Shown here: positions 55,092-63,404 of the stretch, piece after piece
How positions within the stretch are numbered: the first letter of the stretch is position 1
How the letters are laid out: each line of letters opens with the position of its first letter
DNA from: Streptomyces sp. NBC_00286
GTDB taxonomy: Bacteria > Actinomycetota > Actinomycetes > Streptomycetales > Streptomycetaceae
Direction: 5' to 3'
Assembly (NCBI RefSeq): GCF_036173125.1
Contig: NZ_CP108054.1
Coordinates: 496,001 to 560,000, forward strand
Length of the DNA stretch: 64,000 nucleotides
Notes under the pieces: generated by a model
Told to the model about the DNA's origin: nothing
The model's database searches: none
Seen by the model: the letters and a program-made list of their open reading frames with translations, nothing else
Made by a program: the position numbers and the translations under genes

Positions 55092-55279
55092 GCACCACCG
55101 AACCGGCGTGGTTCAAGAGCAGCTACAGCGGTAGCGAGGGGGACAACTGCGTCGAGGTCGCTGACTGCCATGAAGCTGTCCGCGTCCGGGACTCCAAGGA
55201 CAAGGAGGGCGGACAGCTCGCCCTCTCCCGCACCACGTGGTCGGCCTTCGTCGCGTACGCGGCAGACGCCCGAGTCTGA
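55088..55279 (+). CDS. DUF397 small partner protein (second cassette)
   Basis: This 63-residue protein overlaps the regulator gene (ATGA). It has the canonical DUF397 form: WFKSSYSGSEGDNCVEVADC, VRVRDSKDKEGGQLALS, and TWSAFVAYA. It is followed by a hairpin terminator. Confidence 0.93.
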   Translation: MSTTEPAWFKSSYSGSEGDNCVEVADCHEAVRVRDSKDKEGGQLALSRTTWSAFVAYAADARV

Positions 55280-55296
55280 CGCCTACCCAACGCCCG

Positions 55297-55331
55297 TGGG
55301 GCTGCAGGAGTTCTGGACTCCGGCAGCCCCA
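55297..55331 (+). terminator. Terminator after the second DUF397 gene
   Basis: Perfect 9-base arms TGGGGCTGC and GCAGCCCCA with a 17-base loop start 18 bases after the stop codon. Confidence 0.7.
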
Positions 55332-55345
55332 GTGCCACGTTGTGC

Positions 55346-55748
55346 CTACTCGGCGTCGAGGGCGGACTGCTCAGGGGCACTCGTCTCCTTCGAGGCCGCA
55401 GCCTTACGTCCCCGCGCCCGCTTCACTGGCCGCCAGCCCTTGAGGTCCGCTGCGCTGAGCCGATGCTTGCCCATCTGCTCATCGAGGAAGGCATGGCAGT
55501 CCAAGTGGGAGCGTTCGGCTTCATCTAGCTGGAGTGCGTTCGCGACGGCGCCGAGGACTTCCTCCGAGGCGGCCGCGCTCCAGGCGGACGTAGTAGTCGA
55601 TGCTGACGCCAGCGAGGAGAGCGACTTCTTCGCGGCGCAGGCCCGGCACGCGCCGGTTGCCGCCGTAGGCGGGCAGGCCGGCCTGCTGCGGGGTGATCTT
55701 GGCTCGGCGGGAGGCCAGGAACTGCCGTATGTCGCTCTCGGTACTCAC
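55346..55748 (-). pseudogene. Frameshifted XRE (MmyB-like) regulator with an unrelated tail
   Basis: The minus strand begins STESDIRQFLASRRAKITPQ, then VPGLRREEVALLAGVSIDYY, a standard MmyB-type start. After VRLERG a small deletion shifts the frame; it resumes as EEVLGAVANALQLDEAERSH. The expected FDLA and ligand domain are replaced by FLDEQMGKHRLSAADLKGW and a Lys/Arg-rich end that stops at 55346. The tail looks like the end of a different gene joined by deletion. Confidence 0.65.
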
Positions 55749-55963
55749 GGCCTCCAGGCTAGATCGATCGGCGTACGGGAGGGGGGTCCTGTCAGTACCT
55801 GTAACGGCAGACCCTTCTCCAGCTCATTGATCTGCGGAACGCTGTCCGGCAAGCCTCCTGCGCGCTCCGTCGCCTGCGCCGACTGCAGCGCGGCTGTCGA
55901 GGCCGAGGCAGGGAACTCGTCGCCCAGGTCGCTGCCTCTCCCCGTACACCTGAAAGGCACATC

Positions 55964-56383
55964 ATGGAATTCGTCAAGCCGCAGGCCACGGTCAAGGCTC
56001 CCGCTGACTGGTTCACCGGCGATGTCTGGTTCGACGTGATCTACGCGGGCCAGGAGCCGTCCCGGATGCGTGCCAACCTGGTCCGCTTCTCCCCCGGCGC
56101 CCGCACCCACTGGCACTCCCACGCGCTGGGCCAGGCCCTGCACGTCGTCTCGGGCATCGCCCTGATCGGCACCCGTGACGGCACCGTCTTCGAGGCCCAC
56201 CCCGGCGAGACCGTCACCTGCCCGCCGAACGAGGAGCACTGGCACGGAGCCACCCCCGACCGCTTCATGGAGCACATCGCCATGTGGGAGGGCAAGGTCG
56301 ACGGCAGCGAAGAAACCACCTGGAACGAACCGGTCCCCGACGAGCAGTACGACCGCCCCCGCCCCCGCACCCGCATCCGCTGA
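55964..56383 (+). CDS. Cupin-domain protein
   Basis: This 139-residue single-domain cupin has motif 1 FSPGARTHWHSHALGQALHV and motif 2 PGETVTCPPNEEHWHG, with the metal-binding His/Glu set. It belongs to the group often annotated as carboxymuconolactone-decarboxylase-like cupins; the reaction is unknown. GAAAGG precedes the ATG. The next gene follows by 14 bases, so the two are an operon. The 215 bases upstream contain no recognised gene. Confidence 0.85.
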   Translation: MEFVKPQATVKAPADWFTGDVWFDVIYAGQEPSRMRANLVRFSPGARTHWHSHALGQALHVVSGIALIGTRDGTVFEAHPGETVTCPPNEEHWHGATPDRFMEHIAMWEGKVDGSEETTWNEPVPDEQYDRPRPRTRIR

Positions 56384-56397
56384 AAGGTGGTGCGATC

Positions 56398-57123
56398 GTG
56401 AGCCGCATTCTGGTGACCGGTTCCGCGGACGGCCTTGGACGTGCCGCGGCTGATTCGCTGCTGTCCGCGGGACACGAGGTGGTGGTGCACGCCCGGAATC
56501 CGGAGCGCGCTGCCAGCCTCGACACGTTCGTCGACCGCGGGGCGCACATTGTGGTGGGCGATCTGACGGACCGTGACGCCGTACGCCGTATCGCCGCCGA
56601 ACTGATCGACGCGGAGCCTCTCGACGCGGTCATCCACAACGCCGGCGTGTGGAGCGGCCCGGCGGTCATGCCGGTCAACGTCATCGCCCCGTACCTGCTC
56701 ACGACCCTGCTCCCGGGTCCGCGCCGACTGGTGTACCTGAGCAGCGGCTCGCACTTCGGTGGGCGCCCCTCGCTCGCCGGGGTCGACTGGCGGGGCAGGA
56801 GCGCGGGCTCGTACTCGGACAGCAAGCTGTACGTCACTACGCTCGCCGCCGCGGTGGCCCGGCTGCGCCCCGGGGTGCTGAGCAACGCCGTCGACCCGGG
56901 CTGGGTGCCGACCAAGATGGGCGGGCCCAGTGCACCGGACGACCTCGAGCTCGGTCACCGGACGCAGGAGTGGCTGGCGACGAGTGACGATCCCGAGGCC
57001 CTGACGACGGGCGGGTACTGGTACCACCGCGAGCGGCAGCAGCCGCATCGCGCGGTCCACGACGAGGCGTTCCAGGAGCGCCTCTTGCGGGCCTTGGCCG
57101 AGGAGACGGGCACCGCTTTGTGA
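56398..57123 (+). CDS. Short-chain dehydrogenase/reductase
   Basis: This 241-residue protein starts at a GTG behind AAAGGTGG. It has the SDR nucleotide motif TGSADGLGRAAADSL, DAVIHNAGVW, the active site Ser and Tyr-x3-Lys as YLSSGSHFGG and SYSDSKLYVT, and NAVDPGWVPTKMGG. It is co-transcribed with the cupin gene. Substrate unknown. Confidence 0.9.
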   Translation: MSRILVTGSADGLGRAAADSLLSAGHEVVVHARNPERAASLDTFVDRGAHIVVGDLTDRDAVRRIAAELIDAEPLDAVIHNAGVWSGPAVMPVNVIAPYLLTTLLPGPRRLVYLSSGSHFGGRPSLAGVDWRGRSAGSYSDSKLYVTTLAAAVARLRPGVLSNAVDPGWVPTKMGGPSAPDDLELGHRTQEWLATSDDPEALTTGGYWYHRERQQPHRAVHDEAFQERLLRALAEETGTAL

Positions 57124-57170
57124 CCGAGTGCGCGTTACGTCCAGCCATGAAGCCGAGGAGCCGGAGGACG

Positions 57171-57415
57171 TCAGTACGTCGCGCGTCCCCCGCTGATGTC
57201 GTACACCGGTGTGATGACGTTGATGAGGACGCCGCTCGTGGCCAGTTCCTTGCCTGCGGACTTGGTGAGGGCGATCACGGCGGCCATCGAGGCGGAGTAG
57301 ACGGAGAGATTGGGTTGCCGTCCTTGCCCGCCATGCTGGCGAAATTGACGACCCGGCCCCAGCCGCGGTCCCGCATGCCGGGCACGGAGGCCGTCCTTCC
57401 AGTAATCGGTACGGT
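57171..57415 (-). pseudogene. C-terminal SDR remnant
   Basis: Minus-strand sequence reads [20 protein letters not shown] in one frame, then after a one-base deletion [20 protein letters not shown] and SGVLINVITPVYD. This is the active-site region of a second, unrelated SDR gene. The active-site Lys is replaced by Met in SASMAAV. The 5' half is missing and the fragment abuts the FAH remnant, which points the other way. Confidence 0.7.
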
Positions 57416-57435
57416 GGTCTAGCATCCGGAACATC

Positions 57436-57585
57436 ATGGAGCCCGGCGACCTCATCAACACCGGAACCCCGCCCGGCGTCGGCATGGGCTTCACCCCGCC
57501 CGTATGGCTGCGGCCCGGCGACGTGATGGAACTGGGCATCCGGCAGCTCGGCACCCAGCGCCAACACGTCGTCGCGCCACGGTGA
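57436..57585 (+). pseudogene. C-terminal remnant of a fumarylacetoacetate hydrolase family gene
   Basis: The frame reads MEPGDLINTGTPPGVGMG then FTPPVWLRPGDVMELGIRQL and ends at a TGA that overlaps the next GTG. This is the signature end of FAH-family hydrolases. Only about 50 residues remain. The overlap shows it was once translationally coupled to the alcohol dehydrogenase. Confidence 0.8.
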
Positions 57586-58619
57586 ACGCCCGCCGCATGC
57601 GAGCGTTCGTGCTGACCGCACCCGGTACGTACGAGGTACGGGACGTGCCCGCGCCCGAGCCGGCTCCGGGCGAGGCCATCATCGACGTCGAGCGAGTCGG
57701 CGTGTGTGGCACCGACGTGGAGTTCTTCACCGGCGAGATGGCCTACCTCCACCAAGGCCACTCCTCCTACCCCATGCGGCTCGGCCACGAATGGGCCGGG
57801 CGCGTGGCGGCCGTCGGCGAAGGCGTCGACGCCGTGTGGATCGGCCGGCGGGTCATGGGCGACACCATGCTCGGCTGCGGCACCTGCCGGCGCTGCCTGC
57901 GCGGCCACCAGCACGTGTGCGACAGGCGGCAGGAGCTCGGCATCCGCGGGGATCGGCCCGGCGCCCTCGCCGAGCGACTCGCCGTCCCCGTCTCCTCGCT
58001 GCACGTGCTGCCCGACAGCGTCGACGCCACTCTGGGAGCGCTGGTGGAGCCCGGCGGAAACGCCCTGCGGGCAGCGCAGGCGGCCGAACTGCGCTCCGGG
58101 GACAGGGCGTTGGTGCTCGGCCCTGGCACCATCGGCCTGCTCGTCGCCATGTTCGCCCGCGCCGTCGGCGCCGAAGTCCACCTCATGGGCCAGACCGACA
58201 GCTCCCTCGCCTTCGCCCGCGGTCTGGGCTTCGACCACGTGTGGCGGGAGAACCAGGTTCCGGACCTGCCCTTCGACGCGGTCGTCGACGCCTCGAACGC
58301 GGCCCATCTGCCCGCTACGGCTCTCGACCTGGTCGAACCGGGCGGCCGAGTCGTCTACATCGGGCTGTCCGGCGAACCGAGCCGGATCGACACCCGCACC
58401 CTCGCCCTCAAGGACGTCACGGCGGTCGGCATCTTGTCCGCCTCCCCTGGCCTGGACGCCACCATCCGGGCCTATGCCGACGGGTCCGTCGATCCCAGGC
58501 CCCTGGTCGCCGCGACGGTCGGCCTCGCTCAGGCCGGTGCCGTCCTCGCCGGCGAACGTCCGCCGGACGCGGGGTCGGGCCCGAAGATCCACGTCGATCC
58601 CCGCCGCCCCGGCGACTGA
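57582..58619 (+). CDS. Zinc-dependent alcohol/sugar dehydrogenase
   Basis: The GTG overlapping the FAH stop (GTGA) was taken as start; an ATG five codons later is possible. The 345-residue enzyme has catalytic-zinc ligands in ERVGVCGTDVEFF and GHEWAGRV, the structural zinc motif GCGTCRRCLRGHQHVC, and the nucleotide motif VLGPGTIGLLVAMFA. It is of the sorbitol/threonine dehydrogenase type. Remnants of FAH and SDR genes next to it suggest it came from a sugar or sugar-acid (for example fucose-type) oxidative pathway operon that has been cut by deletion. Confidence 0.9.
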   Translation: MNARRMRAFVLTAPGTYEVRDVPAPEPAPGEAIIDVERVGVCGTDVEFFTGEMAYLHQGHSSYPMRLGHEWAGRVAAVGEGVDAVWIGRRVMGDTMLGCGTCRRCLRGHQHVCDRRQELGIRGDRPGALAERLAVPVSSLHVLPDSVDATLGALVEPGGNALRAAQAAELRSGDRALVLGPGTIGLLVAMFARAVGAEVHLMGQTDSSLAFARGLGFDHVWRENQVPDLPFDAVVDASNAAHLPATALDLVEPGGRVVYIGLSGEPSRIDTRTLALKDVTAVGILSASPGLDATIRAYADGSVDPRPLVAATVGLAQAGAVLAGERPPDAGSGPKIHVDPRRPGD

Positions 58620-58766
58620 CCTGATCGAGAAGTGGACCAAGAAGGCTTCGACGATCTCCGGGCCTCGGCTTCTCATCGACGGTGACGGCGCTCCCGCTCG
58701 CAGCGGTATTCACCCGTGCGCGCTCGGTGGCGCCCCAAGCCTGTCGCGTGCGACTCCTGTCCTTAT

Positions 58767-58794
58767 GCTGCGGTTGGTGGCATCCAACCGCAGC
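58767..58794. terminator. Hairpin between the dehydrogenase and AraC genes
   Basis: Perfect 11-base arms GCTGCGGTTGG and CCAACCGCAGC with a 6-base loop lie 148 bases after the dehydrogenase stop and 77 bases before the AraC start. It may be a terminator or a regulator site. The rest of the 250-base gap shows nothing. Confidence 0.55.
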
Positions 58795-58871
58795 CTGTAC
58801 CGGCCACCCACCCCTCAGATTGAGCGCAGACTGAGAGCTGGACAGGCTGGCTCTGTGCATGGTGGCTACTG

Positions 58872-59813
58872 GTGACGGTGAGAAAACGACCTGACGGCCC
58901 GCGCGAGATCGCGGACGTCGGCTTTGCTCCGCCGGTCGGCATTCCGGCGGGCGTCGAGGTCATGTCTCTGGCGGAACTGCGTGAGCGGGCCGCCGTCCGC
59001 ATGGGCAGGGAGGGGCTGTCGACACCTCAGCGGCCGACGTTCCACCACCTGATCACTCTCTCCAGCGGCTCCTTGTGGCACATGGTGGATTTCACCGGCT
59101 ACGCCCTCAAGCCGGGCTCCTGGCTGTGGGTACGGCCCGGCCAGGTGCAGCAGTGGGGTGATCTGTACGAGGCTGAGGGCACCCTGGTGCTCTTCGAGCG
59201 CGACTTCGTCGATCCGGGCACCGTGGCCGCGGCGCGCATGGACGATCCGTACGCACCCGTGCTCCAGGTTCCCGACCCGGAAGACGGCCACGCGTTGGAG
59301 ATGGCCGTGCGTCATCTGGCACTCGAGTTCCAGGCGCTGCGCGGCGTTCCGCTGGAAGCTCATGTGGCGGTGCTGCGCCACCTGCTGGCGGTACTGGTGC
59401 TGCGCCTTTCGCAGCGCACGTCGGCGGTCGGCAGCCCGGTCGCGGAGCCGGGGAAGGCCTTCGTCCGCTTCCGTGAGGCTGTCGAACGCGACTTCGCCCG
59501 CACGCGTCGCCTGGAGGACTACGCCCGGGCGCTGGGCTACTCGCCGCGCACGCTCTCCCGGGCCACACTCGCCGACGCAGGGGTGGGAGCGAAGGAGTTC
59601 ATCGACCGAAGGGTGATCCTGGAAGCCAAACGCCTCCTCGCGCACGGCGACCAGCCGGCCTCCCGTATCGCGGCACAGCTCGGCTTCACCAGTGCCACCA
59701 ACTTCAGCAAGTACTTCCATCAGCGGACCGGCCAGTCTCCGATCGCCTTCCGCGCAACCGTGCGGGGCCGCTCCTCAGAGTGTGGTGGGGGCGCTGTGCC
59801 CCGTACCGGGTGA
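58872..59813 (+). CDS. AraC-family transcriptional regulator
   Basis: This 313-residue protein has an N-terminal cupin-like sensor (FHHLITLSSGSLWHMVDFTG, LKPGSWLWVRPGQVQQWG). The C-terminal double helix-turn-helix follows (ARALGYSPRTLSRATLADAG; ASRIAAQLGFTSATNFSKYF). The start is a GTG with a weak ribosome-binding site. The target is not evident; the DsbA-like gene converges on it and the dehydrogenase lies upstream on the same strand. Confidence 0.92.
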   Translation: MTVRKRPDGPREIADVGFAPPVGIPAGVEVMSLAELRERAAVRMGREGLSTPQRPTFHHLITLSSGSLWHMVDFTGYALKPGSWLWVRPGQVQQWGDLYEAEGTLVLFERDFVDPGTVAAARMDDPYAPVLQVPDPEDGHALEMAVRHLALEFQALRGVPLEAHVAVLRHLLAVLVLRLSQRTSAVGSPVAEPGKAFVRFREAVERDFARTRRLEDYARALGYSPRTLSRATLADAGVGAKEFIDRRVILEAKRLLAHGDQPASRIAAQLGFTSATNFSKYFHQRTGQSPIAFRATVRGRSSECGGGAVPRTG

Positions 59814-59865
59814 CCAGGGCGGGGAGGGCCGCCCCCGCGAGCGGTGCCACCAGCTACGGGTGAGT

Positions 59866-60519
59866 TCAGGCGCCTGTGGCGGCGGCCAGGTGTTGGTCCA
59901 GGGCGCGGGTGAGCACGTCGGCTGAGGAGACCGGGCCGCCCAGGCGGTCGGTGCCGTATGCGGTGTGCAGCAGCAGCGTCGGGTAGCCGTCGACGCCCAG
60001 ACGCCGCACCTCGAGAATGTCGGCCGCGGCCTCGGCACGGGCGGCGGGCGAGGCGTACGCGGTCGCCACCGCGTCGGCGTCCAGGCCCAGCTCGGCGGCG
60101 ATGTCCCGGTAGACCTCGGCGTCGGAGAGGCTACGGCCATCGACGTACCAGGCACGCTGCATAGCGTCGGCGGCATCCAGGGCGTTCGCGCCGGGCTGGC
60201 TGCGCAGGGCGACCAAACCCGTGGCGGCGTCGGCGGAGTCCATGACCGCGGTGCCGTCCGTCAGCGCGGCACGGTAGCCGTCGCCGAACGTGACGCCGGT
60301 CAACTGGGCGATGCGCTCGTTGGCACCCGGGATGTGCCGGTAGGCGGACATCGGCAACGCGCGCGAGCCGGTGAACAGGCCGCCGGACAGCACCCGCAGC
60401 TCGACCCGGTCCGCGTTGGCGGCGGCGAACTCGTGCAGGGCCGGGCTGAAGCCGTAGCACCAGCCGCAGTAGGCGTCGAAAGCGTACGTCAGTGCAATGC
60501 GCTCCACGGAGTCCCTCAC
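59866..60519 (-). CDS. DsbA-family thioredoxin-fold protein (cytosolic)
   Basis: A GTG behind GGAAAGGA was chosen. The 217-residue protein has an active-site CxxC within FDAYCGWCYGFSP, a helical insertion and the cis-Pro loop GVDGYPTLLL. No signal peptide is present, so it belongs to the cytosolic FrnE-like/2-hydroxychromene isomerase-type DsbA group and not the periplasmic enzymes. Probable disulfide oxidoreductase or isomerase. Confidence 0.9.
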   Translation of the reverse strand: MRDSVERIALTYAFDAYCGWCYGFSPALHEFAAANADRVELRVLSGGLFTGSRALPMSAYRHIPGANERIAQLTGVTFGDGYRAALTDGTAVMDSADAATGLVALRSQPGANALDAADAMQRAWYVDGRSLSDAEVYRDIAAELGLDADAVATAYASPAARAEAAADILEVRRLGVDGYPTLLLHTAYGTDRLGGPVSSADVLTRALDQHLAAATGA

Positions 60520-60649
60520 GTGTCGTCCTTTCCGGATTCCGCCACCCAACTCCCTGTCCCGGCCGGGCTGACACGCTCAAAGCTATGGTCAGAAAGCAGG
60601 ACCCCTCGGATACGAGGGCGACAGGCCATGGTGGAAAAGCGACAACCTC

Positions 60650-60790
60650 GTGAGTACCTGGTCCGTGAGCCCCACCAGGCGGCAGCGGCTCCTCGGCGAG
60701 CTCACCGCCACCCAGGCGGAGCGAACGACGGCGGAACGCCAGGCGGGCACCCTGGCCGAACGTCAGCGCCTGGCCCGGGAGGTTCGCGAC
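60650..60790 (+). pseudogene. Remnant of a two-component sensor kinase (HisKA_3 helix)
   Basis: The frame reads QRLLGELTATQAERTTAERQ then AGTLAERQRLAREVRDEA. This is the dimerisation helix of NarL-type sensor kinases, but the phosphoacceptor motif (normally REIHDTLAQ) is degraded to REVRDEALV. The frame then runs into the end of the converging epimerase gene. Membrane and ATPase parts are absent. Confidence 0.6.
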
Positions 60791-60800
60791 GAGGCCCTGG

Positions 60801-61742
60801 TCATGCCGACGCCCCGGTCTCCCGGCTCACGCCCAGCTCTTCCTTGAAGCCCTCCCGCCACGAGGGGTAGCGCAGTTGCCAGCCCAGCTTCCGCTTCGCC
60901 CTGGCGTTGGAGAAGCCGTGCCCCTCGGTCATCATCGTCACCGGGAACTCCCCGGCCAGCAGCTTGGCCAGCCACTTGGGAACCCGCAGCGGACGCTTCG
61001 CCCCCGCGCACGCGGCGAGATACGGCAGCCAGTCGCGGACCTGGGCGGGCTCGTCGTCGACGATGTTGAACACGCCCCTCGCCTGCTGCTCCACGACCAG
61101 CACGGTGGCGCTCGCCGCGTCGTCGAGGTGCACCCACGAGGCCCAGCCGGTGCCCTCCCCGACGAGCGGGAACATCCGCTTGCGCACCATCTTGACCACG
61201 TCGTCGCTGGCGCCCGGCCCGTAGAACCCGCCGTACCGCAGCACCGTGCCGCCGGCCTTGGGCACCACGTCCTGGATGTGCAGGACACCCGACGAGAGCC
61301 TGCGCGCCACCGGCGACGTACCCGCGTCGATCGGGTCCTGTTCGGTCAGCAGCCCCGCTCCGGGCCCGTAGCTCTGCGCGAAGCTCTGTACGACCACATG
61401 GGGTACGCCGGTCGCCTCGGCGGCGGCCAGCAGGTGGTCCGTACCCTCGATGCGCAGCCGGTTGGTGGGGGCGAAGGACCGGTCGGGGTGCCGCATGTCG
61501 AGCTTGCCGCTGAGCCCGGTCATCTGGTGCACGATCACGTCCGGCCGGGCCTGGGCCACCGCCTCACCGACCGACACCGCGTCCAGCCCGTCCATCACGA
61601 CACCCTGAGCACCCAGCTCCTCCAGCAAGCGCAGCTTGGCCGCACTCGTCGTCGTAGCCGTCACCTGGTGTCCCCGGGCCACCAGCTGCGGCACCAGCCG
61701 CCGCCCCAGGGCCCCACTCCCGCCTGCCACGAACACGCGCAT
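60801..61742 (-). CDS. NAD-dependent epimerase/dehydratase family protein
   Basis: This 313-residue extended SDR has nucleotide motif VFVAGGSGALGRRLVPQL, an atypical active site (SFAQSYGPG in place of Tyr-x3-Lys at the usual spacing), LRYGGFYGPGASDD and the closing LGWQLRYPSWREGF. GGAAGG precedes the ATG. Substrate unknown; relatives are annotated as NAD(P)-dependent oxidoreductases. It is divergent from the arsenic locus. Confidence 0.9.
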   Translation of the reverse strand: MRVFVAGGSGALGRRLVPQLVARGHQVTATTTSAAKLRLLEELGAQGVVMDGLDAVSVGEAVAQARPDVIVHQMTGLSGKLDMRHPDRSFAPTNRLRIEGTDHLLAAAEATGVPHVVVQSFAQSYGPGAGLLTEQDPIDAGTSPVARRLSSGVLHIQDVVPKAGGTVLRYGGFYGPGASDDVVKMVRKRMFPLVGEGTGWASWVHLDDAASATVLVVEQQARGVFNIVDDEPAQVRDWLPYLAACAGAKRPLRVPKWLAKLLAGEFPVTMMTEGHGFSNARAKRKLGWQLRYPSWREGFKEELGVSRETGASA

Positions 61743-61891
61743 GACCGTCACCTTCCTGTTCCTGATCTCAACTCCGTACTCCGTCTCCAATACCTCGGAC
61801 GAGACAGCACCCCCGGTCTGTGACATCAGCGAACTCAGGGCTCCGGATACAGCGCATGGCCGACTCGGCTCATCCTGGCCTCCCCCGGGCC

Positions 61892-61925
61892 TTGACGGGG
61901 GACATTAACTCAACAAAGATTGAGT
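61892..61925 (+). promoter_or_regulatory. ArsR operator and promoter of the arsenic locus
   Basis: ACTCAACAAAGATTGAGT (61908-61925) is an inverted repeat with perfect 6-base arms, of the ATCAA-N6-TTGAT kind bound by ArsR-family repressors. TTGACG at 61892 and AAAGAT 17 bases later form a plausible promoter whose -10 box lies inside the operator. The predicted transcription start is at or next to the ATG at 61928, suggesting a leaderless message. Confidence 0.7.
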
Positions 61926-61927
61926 CA

Positions 61928-62623
61928 ATGAATGCTGAGTGGTCTGCTTCGGTGGTGGCGCGAGCACAACGGCACGCGGCACTGGGCGAGCCCGCGCGTC
62001 TGGCGATCATCGACCGGCTGCTGCTGGGCGACGCCTCGCCCGGCGAACTCGGCCAGGAGCTGGGCGTGCCCAGCAATCTCCTGGCCCACCACATCAAGCT
62101 GCTCGAACAGGTCGGGCTGATCGAGCGATCCCGCTCCGAAGGAGACAGACGGCGCACCTACCTGCGCCTACGCGTACAGAACCTGACGAGCCTTACCCCA
62201 ACTCCCTTGCGTACAGCGCCTCGTGTGGTGTTCGTCTGCACCCACAACTCCGCCCGATCGCACCTGGCCGCGGCCCTCTGGAAGCGCCACAGCGCCGTAC
62301 CGGCCGCCTCGGCGGGAACCCGACCCGCCGGGCGCGTCCACCCCCGCACCCTCGCGACCGCACGCAAACACGGCCTCTCCCTGGTCCCCGCCCGTACCTC
62401 CCATATCGACGAGACACTGCGCCCTGACGACCTCGTGGTCGCCGTCTGCGACAACGCTCACGAACAGCTCGGCCCCCGGGCCCCCGACCGCCTGCACTGG
62501 TCGGTCCCCGACCCCACCCGCACCGGCACCGACGACGCCTTCGCCGACGCCCTGAGTGATCTCGCCGACCGGGTCGACCGGCTGGCTCCCGCCGTCCGCC
62601 CTCCTGGAGGCAACGATGACTGA
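61928..62623 (+). CDS. ArsR-type repressor fused to a low-molecular-weight phosphatase/arsenate-reductase domain
   Basis: This 231-residue protein has an N-terminal winged helix (ALGEPARLAIIDRLLLGDAS, PSNLLAHHIKLLEQVGLIER). A second domain follows with the CX5R loop FVCTHNSARSHLAAALW and the later VCDNAHEQLGP and WSVPDPTRTGT. Such fusions pair metalloid sensing with a phosphatase-fold domain of uncertain catalytic role. No ribosome-binding site is present upstream. It overlaps arsC by 8 bases. Confidence 0.9.
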   Translation: MNAEWSASVVARAQRHAALGEPARLAIIDRLLLGDASPGELGQELGVPSNLLAHHIKLLEQVGLIERSRSEGDRRRTYLRLRVQNLTSLTPTPLRTAPRVVFVCTHNSARSHLAAALWKRHSAVPAASAGTRPAGRVHPRTLATARKHGLSLVPARTSHIDETLRPDDLVVAVCDNAHEQLGPRAPDRLHWSVPDPTRTGTDDAFADALSDLADRVDRLAPAVRPPGGNDD

Positions 62624-63278
62624 GACCGCGTCCTTCCCGCACCACAACCTGAGCATCGACCAGCAACTCGCCCTGCGCACCGCCGCCACTCACCTGAGCC
62701 GGGACTTCGACGGCACCTTCGGCCAGGAGACCATCGAGCGCTTCCTGCACACCAGTTACGACCAGTTCGCCGCCCGCAGCACCATCCCCAACTTCCTCCC
62801 GCTGCTGGCCGAACGGTTCGCCCGCCAGCGCCTGCACGCCCTGGCCAAGGTCGAAGGCCACATCACCGATGGCAAGCCCGTCGTCCTCTTCCTCTGCGTC
62901 CACAACGCCGGACGCAGCCAGATGGCCATGGGCTTCTTCCAGCACCTGGCCGGCGACGGGGCCCTCGCCTGGTCGGGTGGCTCCGAGCCCGGATACGAGC
63001 TGAACCCGGCCGCCGTCGCCGCGATGAGCGAGCGCGGCATCGACATCTCCCGCGAGTTCGCCAAACCCTGGACGGACGAGATCGTCCGCGCCGCCGACAT
63101 CGTGGTCAGCATGGGCTGCGGCGACGCCTGCCCGGTCTTCCCCGGCAAGCGCTACCTCGACTGGACACTGGACGACCCCGCGGGCAAGGCCGTGGACGAC
63201 GTCCGCCCCATCCGCGACGAGATCGAGCGCCGCGTCCGCGGCCTCCTCGACGAACTCGGCGTCCCAGCACAGCACTAA
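62616..63278 (+). CDS. arsC: Arsenate reductase (thioredoxin-type) with N-terminal three-helix domain
   Basis: This 220-residue protein begins with a three-helix bundle dimerisation domain (about 10-75: AATHLSRDFDGTFGQETIER). The ArsC domain follows: phosphatase loop FLCVHNAGRSQMAMGFF, EPWTDE-like KPWTDEIVRAADIVV, and the second Cys in MGCGDACPVFPGKRYLDW. It reduces arsenate to arsenite. CTGGAGG precedes the ATG within the upstream gene. No arsenite exporter (Acr3/ArsB) is in the window. Confidence 0.94.
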   Translation: MTETASFPHHNLSIDQQLALRTAATHLSRDFDGTFGQETIERFLHTSYDQFAARSTIPNFLPLLAERFARQRLHALAKVEGHITDGKPVVLFLCVHNAGRSQMAMGFFQHLAGDGALAWSGGSEPGYELNPAAVAAMSERGIDISREFAKPWTDEIVRAADIVVSMGCGDACPVFPGKRYLDWTLDDPAGKAVDDVRPIRDEIERRVRGLLDELGVPAQH

Positions 63279-63404
63279 CCGCACGCAGAGCGCATGAAGG
63301 CCAGACCCACACCGCGCAGGCCCGCCGGTTCATTGACTCCCCCTCAGCCGGCGGCAGCCGGTGCACGGTCCGAGCCACACGGCGGGCAGCCCAGCGCCGC
63401 AGAG

